Assembly: GCA_963667425.1 (NCBI GenBank)
Contig: OY763407.1
Coordinates: 1,798,001-1,862,000 of the forward strand
Source of the DNA: G963667425 sp963667425 [NCBI: bacterium]
GTDB taxonomy: Bacteria; UBP6; UBA1177
Length of the DNA: 64,000 bases
Reading direction: 5' to 3'
Numbering within the stretch: position 1 is the stretch's first letter; each line of letters begins with the position of its first letter. Under the pieces are notes generated by a model, which was not told where the DNA came from, made no database searches, and worked only from the letters and a program-made list of their open reading frames with translations. Below, one piece after another: positions 16,845 to 26,557 of this stretch. The translations under genes and the position numbers were made by a program.

Positions 16845-17975
16845 CTAAAAGTTTTCAATTAAAAATGAATATATATTTACCGCATACGGGATAACTTTTT
16901 CAGATGGAAAGAAATCTGCGGAATGAAGTGAAACTGGTATTTTGTTATTTTCTCTGCTGCCAAGCCAGAAAATAGCACCTCCAAATTTTTTAGTAAAATA
17001 ACAGAAATCTTCTCCTACAAGTTTTATTTCAGCTTCCTGATAATCTATCATCTGACTTTGTGCCGATTTTTTTATCATTTCAACCGCATCGGAAGAATTA
17101 ATTAAAGGAAGGTATTCACCAAGTGATTCGTACTTTGCTCTGCAGCCTGAAATCTCAGCAATATTTTCAGCAGCTTTCACAACTATTTTTTCACATCTAT
17201 TCATCATTTCTTCAGATAGCGCCCGCATTGTTCCATATAATTTAACAGATGAAGCTACAACATTTCTGGCTTCACCGCCTTCTATCTTTCCAATATGAAA
17301 AAGAAAGGCTTCCATCTGGTTTACCGATTTTGAAAGTATTCCATGAATTGAAGAAAGGAAATTTGCCGCTGAAGTTAATGCATCATTACCATTTTGAGGA
17401 AATGCCGCATGAGATGCTTTACCTGAAAAGGTAATGTTTATTTCTCTTGGCATAGCAAAAATAACATTTTCTTTTGAAGCTATTGTTCCTATTGGATAAT
17501 CATCCGTTACATGAAGAGCAAAAGCCCTTTTTATATTATATTTATCAAAAAAGCCTGTATTTATAAGTCCTTCAGCTCCGCCTGCTCCTTCTTCTCCTGG
17601 TTGAAATACAAATATTACATTTTTCTCCGGTCTGGTTTCAGCAACATATTTAATTGCACCTGTAAGAGATGTCATATGAATATCGTGACCACATGCATGC
17701 ATTTTACCTTCATTTAGTGAAAACACAGGATTTAAAGAACTTTCAGAAATTGAAAGTGCATCCATGTCAGCTCTTAATATTGTATAAGCTTCTTTTTCTG
17801 CACCGTTATAAACTACTATTAGAGATGTTTTAAATGGTTTATAAATCGTAAAAGTATTTATTCCGGAGATTATTTCATTAATAAATGTTTCCAGAATTTC
17901 AGATGTTTTAAATTCTTCATATGCAGTTTCAGGATTTTCGTGCAGCTTTTTTCTAAGTTCAAAGAGTTTTTGCAT
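16845..17975 (-). CDS. M20 family amidohydrolase / N-acyl-amino-acid deacylase
   Basis: This 376-residue zinc peptidase of the M20D (hippuricase/IAA-amino acid hydrolase) type has the MHACGHDIHMTSLTGA metal motif (about residues 90-105), VFQPGEEGAGGAEGLI with the general-base Glu, and the lid domain containing SGKASHAAFPQNGNDA. It would hydrolyse N-acyl or dipeptide-like amide bonds in the cytoplasm. Its ATG overlaps the stop of the upstream zinc-ribbon/NTPase gene (TAATG). Length is normal. Confidence 0.92.
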   Translation of the reverse strand: MQKLFELRKKLHENPETAYEEFKTSEILETFINEIISGINTFTIYKPFKTSLIVVYNGAEKEAYTILRADMDALSISESSLNPVFSLNEGKMHACGHDIHMTSLTGAIKYVAETRPEKNVIFVFQPGEEGAGGAEGLINTGFFDKYNIKRAFALHVTDDYPIGTIASKENVIFAMPREINITFSGKASHAAFPQNGNDALTSAANFLSSIHGILSKSVNQMEAFLFHIGKIEGGEARNVVASSVKLYGTMRALSEEMMNRCEKIVVKAAENIAEISGCRAKYESLGEYLPLINSSDAVEMIKKSAQSQMIDYQEAEIKLVGEDFCYFTKKFGGAIFWLGSRENNKIPVSLHSADFFPSEKVIPYAVNIYSFLIENF

Positions 17976-20776
17976 TATCTGACGCTAAGCCACGTTTTAT
18001 AGTGAATAAAAGGTTTAAGCCATGGAATTTCTTCAAGCTGATTTTCAGAAAAGAATGTAAAATATCTCTTTATCATTGGAAAAAGCATATTTACAACTGC
18101 TATATCAAAACCGTTTCTTAAATCTTCAAGTCCATCTTCCTGCTGTTCATTTTTTATTCTGGCAAGAATAAAACTTGCTCTTGAAAGGAAATACCAGCTT
18201 GAGAAAAGATTTGCAATCATTTCTGTCTCTTTTACATATATTATTGCCTCTTCATATCTTTTAAGTTCAACAAGGAGCTCAGCCATACGGGCAACAAATT
18301 TTATAAAAAGATGAGAGATAACAGAATCGCTGTCAAAACGATCTTTAAAAGATTCAAAATACTGTTTTGCAGAGTTGTAACATGAAGAAGTAATTTTAAA
18401 GGCTTCCTCATATGACTTTTTTTCCATAAGATACTCTATATATCTGTCTGCAAAAGTAAGTTTTTGACCGTATGATCCCCATTTATCAAAATTATCAAGC
18501 ATCGAGAGCATTTTATCATTATCAATTTCGGTTTCATGTAACAGAAAAAGCTCGCATTCAGCTGTGAGAGTCATAACCGGCATATTTCTTTCTTCTGATA
18601 TTTCAAGTAGTTTTTTCCAGAACATTGCTGACCACTGAGGATCTATAAATCGCCATAATCTCGAATTTTTCATTTGAAGCATTATTCTAAAATCATCATT
18701 ATCCGGAACATCTGTAAAAGATGAGATGATTGTCTGATATGAGCGCTGAGCAAGCTCAAAAAATCCAAGTTTCTCCATATAGACAGCTGAGGTGAAGAGA
18801 AATGAATTAAATCTCTTATCAACAAGTCCACCAAGATTTATGTAGCTTTGTATAAGCCAGTTTCTGTTTAAAGGATAAATATTTTCAGTTGTCTCGGAAA
18901 GTCTTGTTACGACTTTTTTATAAAAAGCTCTTTCCTCATCTGATATTTTTATTTCTCTTCTTAAAATATTAAGGATTGATGGAGAGTTGAATTCTATTTT
19001 ATCTTCTTTAACCCTTATGTATCCCTTCATTTCAAGTCTTACAAATAATTCTTTAATGTATTCTTCCTTAAAGACTATTTTAAGAAAATTTACCGGAATT
19101 TCATAAAGATTTAAAAGTACTATGTTTTTTAATAAAGTATAACTTTCTTTATCAAGCCTTGAAAATCTGTAAAGAAGTATTTTTTCAACTGAATCTTCAA
19201 ATTTAAATTCTTCGGGAATTAATGAAAAACGCCACTGTTTTTTCATTCTGAAAATATAGCCTGCATCTTTAAGAGTTTCAAGCATTTGACAAGCCATTAA
19301 AAGATTGCCTGATGCTTTTTCAAGTATCATATCAAGTTGAGCTGAAAGAATGTTAACGCCAAGATATGATGCTGCCGCTTTTGAAATACTTGATATTTCA
19401 GGCAGAGGAAGTTCTGTTGCCGGAATTGGTGAATTTTCCTCCAGTTCAAGAATCTTTCCTGTTCTGTCTGCAAGAAAAACTACTGCCGCAGGAGTATTTT
19501 CAAGCATTGGGATAAGTCTTTTAAACAGTTTTACTGTTCTAAGATTGAGATATGACGTATTGTCGATTATCCAAATAAAAGGTTTTACTGCCGCAAAATG
19601 AAAAAGCATGTATGAAATGAGATATTCAATATCATGTTTCGGCAGTTTTCCTTTAAAAGGGATAAAACTCATTGCAAGTAACGCTTTTATGTGAGAAAGC
19701 TTTTCTTCAGGAAGAATATCCGCAAATTCAGCATCAACTTTCAAAGAAATCTCTGCTACAGAATCGTCTTTTATATTCATCAGAGAAGAGAAAAGATTAA
19801 AAAATATTGAATAGTCAAAATTTATGGGAACGGCTTTATCATTAAAAACGTTAAATGTTTTATCTTCTGAACCATCAACATGTCTTGCAAGATCAGCTGC
19901 AAAAAAACTTTTTCCAAGCCCTTCGTCTCCTTTAATAAAATAAAGACCTCCTTTATTTTTTGAGAGACGCTCAATCAGATCTGAAAAAAACGGCACAAGT
20001 GCCGGGAATCTGCTGTAATTCTTAACATAGTCTAAAAGAGGAAGCGGATTAAGTTCCCCTGTTTCCAACTTAACATCAGGCTGAGCAAGCATATAGTCAA
20101 CCGGCTCAAATTCTTCTGTTTCTAAAAATTCCTCTACGGATTCTGCTTCTAAAGTTTCATCAACTTCGGCTTCTTCAGCAATCTCATGCTCCGGTTCATT
20201 GAAGTCTTCCGGCTCAACTTCTATATCAACTTCAAATTCTTCTTCAAGAGTATAAATTTCTTTTTTTTCTTCTTTTTTAGATTCCGTTTTTACAGCTTTA
20301 ACTGTGGGAGATGATACAAAATCATCAAGAAGCTCATCTGCCATCATCAAAAGTTCATCAAAAGAATCAGGAACTTTGATTTTGGGTTTAATAATTTCAG
20401 GTTCTTCAATTTCAACCACTTCAGCAGGTTCATTTATTATTTCTGATTCAGCGGCAAAATCTTCAAGCTCAATTTCTTCTTTTTGAGGCTGCGTTTCTAC
20501 TGTTTCTATGTATTTTTCAAGAGAACTTCCACAGTTTGTACAGAAATTAGCAGTTGTCTCATATACCTGTCTGCATTTTACACAATATCTTTTTTCTGAA
20601 CTTGCAGGTTTGAGCTCTTTTCTCGCAGCAAGTCTTCCACCGCAGCTACTGCAGAATTTAGAATTATCATCATAAAGAATATCACATTTGGGACAAACTT
20701 TGACCAGCAATTTTGAACATGTCGGACAGCTTTCGTCTGACACATTTACTGTTGATTGACAGAAAAAACACTTCAT
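17975..20776 (-). CDS. Triple zinc-ribbon, acidic linker and STAND-like P-loop NTPase
   Basis: This is a 933-residue protein of unknown function. Residues 1-85 form three zinc ribbons with Cys pairs at 3/6+17/20, 28/31+42/45 and 65/68+79/82. A Glu-rich, low-complexity linker follows (about 100-225). The NTPase domain has Walker A GDEGLGKS (283-290) and a Walker B-like segment KPFIWIIDNTSYL, followed by winged-helix-like and helical (TPR-like) regions to the end. This resembles MalT/STAND-type or cyclase-associated regulatory ATPases, so a signalling scaffold is my best guess. It overlaps the M20 gene by one base and follows apbE by 3 bases. Confidence 0.75.
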   Translation of the reverse strand: MKCFFCQSTVNVSDESCPTCSKLLVKVCPKCDILYDDNSKFCSSCGGRLAARKELKPASSEKRYCVKCRQVYETTANFCTNCGSSLEKYIETVETQPQKEEIELEDFAAESEIINEPAEVVEIEEPEIIKPKIKVPDSFDELLMMADELLDDFVSSPTVKAVKTESKKEEKKEIYTLEEEFEVDIEVEPEDFNEPEHEIAEEAEVDETLEAESVEEFLETEEFEPVDYMLAQPDVKLETGELNPLPLLDYVKNYSRFPALVPFFSDLIERLSKNKGGLYFIKGDEGLGKSFFAADLARHVDGSEDKTFNVFNDKAVPINFDYSIFFNLFSSLMNIKDDSVAEISLKVDAEFADILPEEKLSHIKALLAMSFIPFKGKLPKHDIEYLISYMLFHFAAVKPFIWIIDNTSYLNLRTVKLFKRLIPMLENTPAAVVFLADRTGKILELEENSPIPATELPLPEISSISKAAASYLGVNILSAQLDMILEKASGNLLMACQMLETLKDAGYIFRMKKQWRFSLIPEEFKFEDSVEKILLYRFSRLDKESYTLLKNIVLLNLYEIPVNFLKIVFKEEYIKELFVRLEMKGYIRVKEDKIEFNSPSILNILRREIKISDEERAFYKKVVTRLSETTENIYPLNRNWLIQSYINLGGLVDKRFNSFLFTSAVYMEKLGFFELAQRSYQTIISSFTDVPDNDDFRIMLQMKNSRLWRFIDPQWSAMFWKKLLEISEERNMPVMTLTAECELFLLHETEIDNDKMLSMLDNFDKWGSYGQKLTFADRYIEYLMEKKSYEEAFKITSSCYNSAKQYFESFKDRFDSDSVISHLFIKFVARMAELLVELKRYEEAIIYVKETEMIANLFSSWYFLSRASFILARIKNEQQEDGLEDLRNGFDIAVVNMLFPMIKRYFTFFSENQLEEIPWLKPFIHYKTWLSVR

Positions 20777-20779
20777 ATC

Positions 20780-21787
20780 TTAATCTCTCGTTTTTTCAAA
20801 TTCTTCAAGATTGAAATTACTACTGCTTTCAATAGCGCCATCTTTCAGTTCAGCCCGAAGAGTATATATTTTAAGGGGAAATTTTTCCACAAATTTTTTA
20901 ATTTCACTTTTGTTACATCCTGAAGCTGCCACTGCTGTTGCAAAAACATCCGCATCTTCAGCAGTATCAGAAACTATTGTAACTGAAAGGGCATTTTTAG
21001 ATGGCAGGCCTGTTTTAGGATCTATGATGTGAGAGTATTTCTTGCCTTTACTCATAAAATAGCGTTCATAATCACCGGATGTGGCATATGACATGCACTT
21101 TTTGCCATCTTTTTCAAACATTTTAAGAAACGTTGAAGAATCAATAGGATTTCTGATTCCTATTTCCCATGGTTTAAGGCCTTTTGAGCCACAAACAAGC
21201 ATGTCTCCGCCATAATTTACAATAAAATTCTCTTTTCCATATTTTTTAAGAATATCACCACTTTTATCAATAGCATAACCTTTTGCAATTCCTCCAAGAT
21301 CTATTTTCATACCTGATTCTTTAAAGGAAATTTTATCATCAATAATATCAAGTTTTTCACTGCCTATAAGATGCAGCTTTTCCTTTATTTCAGAATCAAG
21401 AGGAACTTTTCCTCTTTTTATATCCCAGAGGTATCCTTCGCTTTTATAAGTTATATCGAAATATCCATCTGTTTTAAAAGCGTATTCTTTAGATCTTTTA
21501 ATCAGTTCGGCTATATATTGAGGAACTTTTACAGGAGATGATGATGCACCATCATTTATGAGAGAAACATAGCTCTCTTTTTTATAGTAACTCAAATCAT
21601 TTTCCAGAGAAGAGGTGAAATTCTTTATTTCATTTTCCATTGTGAGATTTTTATCTCCGGTGTAAGTGAATGAAAGAATTGTACCAATCCCTGAGAAAGT
21701 AACTTTATTTACAACTGGAACTGTTTTATCTGTGCATCCTGCCAGAGACAAAAACAGCAAAATAAATAATAGCTTGTTAATGTGCAT
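20780..21787 (-). CDS. apbE: FAD:protein FMN transferase (ApbE), lipoprotein
   Basis: This 335-residue protein has a lipoprotein signal with the lipobox LSLAGC (Cys 17 or 18), so it is periplasmic and membrane anchored. ApbE attaches FMN to a Thr/Ser of target proteins such as NqrB/RnfG subunits using FAD. The family signature GGIAKGYAIDKSGDILKKYG, IVNYGGDMLVCG and the late metal-site region KTGLPSKNALSVTIVSDTAEDADVFATA are visible (in short stretches). The start overlaps the PilB/GspE stop by one base (TAATG). No flavinylation target gene is obvious in the window. Confidence 0.93.
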   Translation of the reverse strand: MHINKLLFILLFLSLAGCTDKTVPVVNKVTFSGIGTILSFTYTGDKNLTMENEIKNFTSSLENDLSYYKKESYVSLINDGASSSPVKVPQYIAELIKRSKEYAFKTDGYFDITYKSEGYLWDIKRGKVPLDSEIKEKLHLIGSEKLDIIDDKISFKESGMKIDLGGIAKGYAIDKSGDILKKYGKENFIVNYGGDMLVCGSKGLKPWEIGIRNPIDSSTFLKMFEKDGKKCMSYATSGDYERYFMSKGKKYSHIIDPKTGLPSKNALSVTIVSDTAEDADVFATAVAASGCNKSEIKKFVEKFPLKIYTLRAELKDGAIESSSNFNLEEFEKTRD

Positions 21788-23523
21788 TAGTTATAAAAAA
21801 GGGCTTTAAGAATTTCTGAAAAAGAAGTGACTCCTTCAGCCAGTTTTCTTATTGCCGATTCCCTCATTGTTATCATTCCATCCATTACAGCATTATCTCT
21901 TAGCTCTTCAGAAGTTGCTCCTTTTGAAATAAGTTCCCGCATTCTCTGAGTAACAGGCATAAATTCAACAATAGCTGTTCGTCCTTTATACCCTGTGTAA
22001 CGGCACTTTGGACAACCTTCCGATTCATGAATCATATAATCTTTACCTACAGGAAGACCCAATGTGATTTTCTCACGCTCTGTCATAGGTCTTTCCTCTA
22101 TACAGTACGGACAGTTTTTTCTGACAAGACGCTGAGCAATTATACCATTTAAAACAGATCCTATGATAAAAGGTTCTATTCCAAGATCCAGAAATCTCTG
22201 AACTGAGCCTGATGTATCATTTGTATGAATTGTTGAAAGCACAAGATGTCCTGTAAGAGCAGCCTGAACCGCATTTTCCGCTGTCTCTGTATCCCTGATT
22301 TCTCCGACCATGATAATATCAGGATCCTGTCTTAAAATATGTCTTAGAGCTTTACCGAAAGTTATTCCGGCTCTTCTGTTGAGGGCTATCTGGTTAACCT
22401 CTTCAACAACTATTTCAATAGGATCTTCCACTGTGATTATATTAATTTCAGATGATGCCAGTCTTTTTAATGTTGAATATAAAGTTGTTGATTTACCTGA
22501 ACCTGTTGGACCGGTAACAAGAACCATGCCGAATCCTTTCTGCATGGAATTCATCCACTCCTCAAGCTGATTTTCTACAAAACCAATCTCTTCAAGAGGT
22601 TTTAATGAGTTTCCAGTCTCAAGGATTCTAAGTACAACTTTTTCACCATGAACTACAGGAACTGTAGAAGTTCTTATTTCAACTTCCGCCCCACTTTCAA
22701 TCTGAACTTTTATTCTACCATCCTGAGGTCGCCTTTTTTCTGCGATATCCATAGCCGCAAGCATTTTTAGACGGGATACAAAAGGGAGATGAACTGCACT
22801 TGGAAAATTGTATATGGTATGCAGAATACCATCAATACGAAATCTTATATATGTTTCATTTCTTTTAGGTTCTATATGAATATCACTTGCACCCTGATCA
22901 ATACCATACTTAAGCATATAGTCAACAGCTGTTATTATGTGCGTGTCATCCATTCCTGTGACATCGGTAAGAACTCTGAGCTGTTCTATATCATTGATCT
23001 GTTTAGTACCATAATCTTTAGCGGCAGCACTTATAGATTTCTTAAAACCGAAAAGATCAACCAGAACTTTTTCAACATCCCTAACTGATGCCAGTATAGG
23101 TAATATAGGTTTTCCTGAAGTAAGTTTAAGCTGTTCCAGCAAATCATTTCTAAACGGATCCGCCATTGCAAGAAGGATATAGTTTCCTTTCATTCCAAGC
23201 GGCAGTATCTTATTTCTAAATCCATATGGAAGAGAGATAGTTGAAACTACTAATGATGTATCAATCTTTAATGGATCTATTGTTATAACATCACAGCCTG
23301 CTCTTCCCGCAATTATTTTTAATATTGAATCTTCTTCAATTTGAAGCCCTTCTTCCGTTGCTATAAACAAAAATAATTCTGTCGGGAAAGGATCTTTCTT
23401 ATATCTGTTTTGAAAAAGAACAAAATACTGCCCTTTCTTTGCATTGAAAAGAGCATAGACTTCTTCGTTTATAACACCATATTCAAGAAGAACTGAAAGA
23501 ATGAATTCAATTGAAAGTTTCAA
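21787..23523 (-). CDS. PilB/GspE-type secretion (type IV pilus/type II) assembly ATPase
   Basis: This 578-residue hexameric traffic ATPase drives pilus or pseudopilus assembly at the inner membrane. An N-terminal MshEN-like domain (about 1-150) precedes the ATPase core: LVTGPTGSGKSTTLYSTL (Walker A), the Asp box IITVEDPIEIVVEEVNQI, Walker B QDPDIIMVGEIRDTETAENA, and His box LVLSTIHTNDTSGSVQRF. A tetra-Cys zinc site (CPYC ... CPKC) follows, as in PilB/GspE. With two type IV pilins in the window PilB is likely, but no pilC, pilT or gsp partners are present, so I leave the symbol open. Confidence 0.92.
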   Translation of the reverse strand: MKLSIEFILSVLLEYGVINEEVYALFNAKKGQYFVLFQNRYKKDPFPTELFLFIATEEGLQIEEDSILKIIAGRAGCDVITIDPLKIDTSLVVSTISLPYGFRNKILPLGMKGNYILLAMADPFRNDLLEQLKLTSGKPILPILASVRDVEKVLVDLFGFKKSISAAAKDYGTKQINDIEQLRVLTDVTGMDDTHIITAVDYMLKYGIDQGASDIHIEPKRNETYIRFRIDGILHTIYNFPSAVHLPFVSRLKMLAAMDIAEKRRPQDGRIKVQIESGAEVEIRTSTVPVVHGEKVVLRILETGNSLKPLEEIGFVENQLEEWMNSMQKGFGMVLVTGPTGSGKSTTLYSTLKRLASSEINIITVEDPIEIVVEEVNQIALNRRAGITFGKALRHILRQDPDIIMVGEIRDTETAENAVQAALTGHLVLSTIHTNDTSGSVQRFLDLGIEPFIIGSVLNGIIAQRLVRKNCPYCIEERPMTEREKITLGLPVGKDYMIHESEGCPKCRYTGYKGRTAIVEFMPVTQRMRELISKGATSEELRDNAVMDGMITMRESAIRKLAEGVTSFSEILKALFYN

Positions 23524-23546
23524 AGAAAGCCTCTATTTCAAATAAT

Positions 23547-25121
23547 CTATTTTACATCTTTTATAATTTCGGAAATTGAAGCTATCAGAGAAGTTAGCTT
23601 TTGTTTTTCTTCTACCACGCCATTTTTTTCTTTTTCAAGAAGAGAAATTTTCTCATCTTTCTGTTTTATTTGAGTTTCAGCTTTCTCAAATAATGATTTA
23701 GTATGTTCAAGAGACTTTATTTTTTCCTCTGCTCTTTCAAGTTCAGATGCAAGATTTTTTCTGTCTTTATTATATTCCTCAAGTGTTTTCAAACTTTCAT
23801 CAAGTTTACTTTGAAGTTCTTCATGTTTTGTTTTTATATCTGAAATATCTTCTTTAAGTTTTGATGCATTATCTTCAGCTGTTTTTATTTCTTCAGCTTT
23901 TTTTGCCAGTTCTGAATCTTTTTCTTTAAGTTTTAAAGATACAGTTTCAAGCTCTTCCTCCTGAAGAGTTTTAAATTCTTCAAGATCTGCAACAGCTTTT
24001 TCAAGTAGCTCTATTTTTTCATTAAGTGAAGCATATTCCAATTTTATTTTTTCAGATTCATCCATCATTTCAGACATTTGCTGTTCAGAATTTCTCACTT
24101 TTTCTTTCATATTTTTATTTATTATTCTGAGATCTTCATTTTCATCCTGCAAATCAATAATTTTTTTTCTGACATCTGAATTTGGAGTTGAATCAGTAGT
24201 TTTTGAAATATTCTCAATTTTTTTGTTAAGAATATCCAGTTGTTCTTTCAAAGATTCATTTTCCTGCTTAAGAGAGGCATTTTCTTTTTCAATTGCACTT
24301 GTATCTACAGAATCAAATGAGACGATATCAACCTGATCAAGTTTTTCAGCAAGATTTTCTATCTGAAAAGTCTTTTGAGCTATATCTTCTTTTAATTCGC
24401 CAACTTCTTTATTAAGTCCATCTATTTTTTCTTCAAGCCCTTTTTTATCATCAAGAAGTTCCGAATATTTTATCTGAAGTGAATCACCACTCTGAATTAT
24501 TGATTTTGTACTTTCAAGCTGTCCTTGAAGCATTTCCATCTCTGAACGGAATTGTTCGTTTTCAACCAGAACTGAATTAAGTTCACTTTTAAGCTTTTCA
24601 ACTTCTTCAGCAAGTTCAAGATTAATGGAGACAGATTCATCAATTGAAGCCACACCGTAATCGTCTCCTTTAATTACCGGTTTTACAACTACGGGAGGAG
24701 TGCCTTTATCTTCTTCATCTTCAGCAGAGTCATCCATCTGATCAAGAAATGGAACAAGGAGGTGTGCTGCGGCAAGAATCTTTTCAATATCCTGAGGAAG
24801 AGTAAGATAGTAATCAGCTGCAAATTCAAAACTTCTGTGCCTTTCAAAAACGGCTTCATCATTATCTGAAGAAAGTATCATTATTGGAACAGTTTTCAGC
24901 TCTTTCATCATTTTGAGATTTTTACACAGCATAAAACCGTTCACATGCGGATTCTCAACTCTGATAATTATGAGATCCATTTTATCGATACTTAAAAAAT
25001 CCTGAACTTCACTTTCCGTACGAGCCACATAAGCCATAAATCCATATTCAGAAAAGGCTGTACGAAGCAGAACACTGTGTTCAGGATCACTTTCAAAAAT
25101 CAGAACATTTTTTTTTGCCAT
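23547..25121 (-). CDS. FrzS-like protein: pseudo-receiver domain plus long coiled coil
   Basis: This is a 524-residue protein. Residues 1-120 have a response-regulator fold (NVLIFESDPEHSVLLRTAF; VPIMILSSDNDEA), but the phosphoacceptor Asp position is Arg54 (in DLIIIRVENPHVNG) and the switch Lys of the usual KP motif is Leu108 (YLTLPQD). It is therefore unlikely to be phosphorylated. A linker and about 330 residues of heptad-rich coiled coil follow. This is the architecture of Myxococcus FrzS, a pole-localised motility protein that works with type IV pili. It lies directly upstream of the PilB/GspE gene, 23 bases apart, supporting a role in polarity or pilus control. A GGGAG ribosome site precedes the ATG. 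Confidence 0.82.
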   Translation of the reverse strand: MAKKNVLIFESDPEHSVLLRTAFSEYGFMAYVARTESEVQDFLSIDKMDLIIIRVENPHVNGFMLCKNLKMMKELKTVPIMILSSDNDEAVFERHRSFEFAADYYLTLPQDIEKILAAAHLLVPFLDQMDDSAEDEEDKGTPPVVVKPVIKGDDYGVASIDESVSINLELAEEVEKLKSELNSVLVENEQFRSEMEMLQGQLESTKSIIQSGDSLQIKYSELLDDKKGLEEKIDGLNKEVGELKEDIAQKTFQIENLAEKLDQVDIVSFDSVDTSAIEKENASLKQENESLKEQLDILNKKIENISKTTDSTPNSDVRKKIIDLQDENEDLRIINKNMKEKVRNSEQQMSEMMDESEKIKLEYASLNEKIELLEKAVADLEEFKTLQEEELETVSLKLKEKDSELAKKAEEIKTAEDNASKLKEDISDIKTKHEELQSKLDESLKTLEEYNKDRKNLASELERAEEKIKSLEHTKSLFEKAETQIKQKDEKISLLEKEKNGVVEEKQKLTSLIASISEIIKDVK

Positions 25122-25603
25122 AATTTTCTCCCATTTCCACTTATATATCTCAAACTTTTTTTCATAATATCGGGTAAAGAATAGTCAAGCTTTTTAAACA
25201 TTCCCAGATAGCCTTTCTGTGTAAGTTTAATAAGCCCTGAATTTAATGAAAGTTTAAAGCTGGATGCTTCAAAATCTACGGAGTCGGATTCTATAAAAGC
25301 CTTTATATCTGACGATGTTTTAAATTCCGAAGCAAGAAAAAGATCCATAAAACCAGAAGAAACGGAAAAAGAAATATCTCCGCTACCGTCATTGTCCGGT
25401 CCAATAAAAAAACCGCTTTTTAATTTCTTAAAAATGAAACTTTCACCATTTTCAACAGCGCCCTGCACTGAAGCACCTTCTTTTAATTCATTAAACAGTT
25501 CTTTAAAAACACCGTTTTGTCTGAAAAAAACATCCAATCTTTCATAAAGTTTCATGTACAACCATTTTCTATCTAATAGAAAGCTGAAGAAAAACTGTAC
25601 CAT
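25100..25603 (-). CDS. Protein of unknown function, upstream of FrzS-like gene
   Basis: I do not recognise this 167-residue protein. It has no signal peptide or membrane helix if it starts at the internal ATG 25555 (MKLYERLDVFFRQNG, 151 residues); starting at 25603 adds a hydrophobic, Phe-rich leader. Neither start has a good ribosome site. The body alternates short beta-strand-like stretches (FIFKKLKSGFFIG; SGDISFSVSSGFMDLFL), and an SCP2-like or ligand-binding fold is possible but unsupported. It overlaps the FrzS-like gene by 22 bases and follows the PfkB kinase by 13, so it is in the same operon. Confidence 0.6.
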   Translation of the reverse strand: MVQFFFSFLLDRKWLYMKLYERLDVFFRQNGVFKELFNELKEGASVQGAVENGESFIFKKLKSGFFIGPDNDGSGDISFSVSSGFMDLFLASEFKTSSDIKAFIESDSVDFEASSFKLSLNSGLIKLTQKGYLGMFKKLDYSLPDIMKKSLRYISGNGRKLWQKKMF

Positions 25604-25616
25604 TTAGAAAAGAAGT

Positions 25617-26540
25617 TTAACATTCCATATCACCGAGATTCAGATGTTTTCTAAACTTTATATATCTTTCTTTTATATCACACAAAGTTATTGTGGAAAG
25701 CCTGTTAAGAGAGAAATCTTCAATGTTTATCGAAGCTGTTATTGTTCCTACAGCAAGAGCTGTTTTGAGGTTTTCCAGAGTGAGTTCATTATCAACAGAT
25801 GCCATGTAACCCATAAACCCGCCAGCAAAAGTATCTCCGGCACCTGTAGGATCCTTGACTTTTCTTGTAGGAAATACAGGGAAAGATACATAATGCCCTT
25901 TATAGAACAGAGAAGAACCATAAGTCCCTTGTTTTACAACTGCAACCTGAGGACCAAGCTCAAGAAGTGTATCACCGATATCAAATATTCTCTTCTTTTT
26001 TGTAAGAAGCTTGGCTTCTGTTTCATTTATAAATACGACATTGGATTTTGAAAGGACTTTAAGAAGCGTTTCCCTTTTAGTGTTTATCCATAAATTCATA
26101 CTGTCACATCCAATAAATGTGGCATTACTCTGATTTATAACAGAAAGCTGAAGCTCAGGATCTATGTTTGCAAGAAACAGAGTCTCCATTTTTTTCTGAT
26201 TATCGGAAAGAATAGGATTAAATTCACCAAAAACTCCAAGCTGAGTATCTAGAGTAAGTGCTTCATTATAATCCTCTTCATAACTTCCAACCCAATGAAA
26301 ACTTTTCTTATCCTGAATTATTTCAATATTTGAAACATCAATACCTCTGTTTTCCATTGCTGTCAAAAAATCTAACGGAAAATCCTTTCCTGCTACGGCA
26401 ACTATAGAAATCGGAGCAAAAAATCTAGCTGCATGTGAGAAATATATTACAGAACCACCTACGGTCTTTTCTATTTTTACGCCATCAGCCATTATTGTAT
26501 CAAGGGCAAAAGAGCCGGTTACAAGAATCTGTTTAGTCAT
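25617..26540 (-). CDS. PfkB family carbohydrate/nucleoside kinase
   Basis: This 307-residue ribokinase-fold enzyme transfers phosphate from ATP to a sugar or nucleoside hydroxyl. The C-terminal signature VKDPTGAGDTFAGGFMGYM with the catalytic Asp and anion hole is intact; the N-terminal GGSVIYFSHAARFF substrate motif is also present. The pattern (GGSVIYFS and VINQSNATFIGCDSMNLWI) resembles uncharacterised adenosine-kinase-like PfkB members found in many bacteria with sugar-nucleotide or purine salvage links. It is 17 bases after the 5'-nucleotidase-like gene, so nucleoside salvage is an attractive but unproven role. Confidence 0.88.
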   Translation of the reverse strand: MTKQILVTGSFALDTIMADGVKIEKTVGGSVIYFSHAARFFAPISIVAVAGKDFPLDFLTAMENRGIDVSNIEIIQDKKSFHWVGSYEEDYNEALTLDTQLGVFGEFNPILSDNQKKMETLFLANIDPELQLSVINQSNATFIGCDSMNLWINTKRETLLKVLSKSNVVFINETEAKLLTKKKRIFDIGDTLLELGPQVAVVKQGTYGSSLFYKGHYVSFPVFPTRKVKDPTGAGDTFAGGFMGYMASVDNELTLENLKTALAVGTITASINIEDFSLNRLSTITLCDIKERYIKFRKHLNLGDMEC

Positions 26541-26557
26541 TTTTAATCTCTAATATC

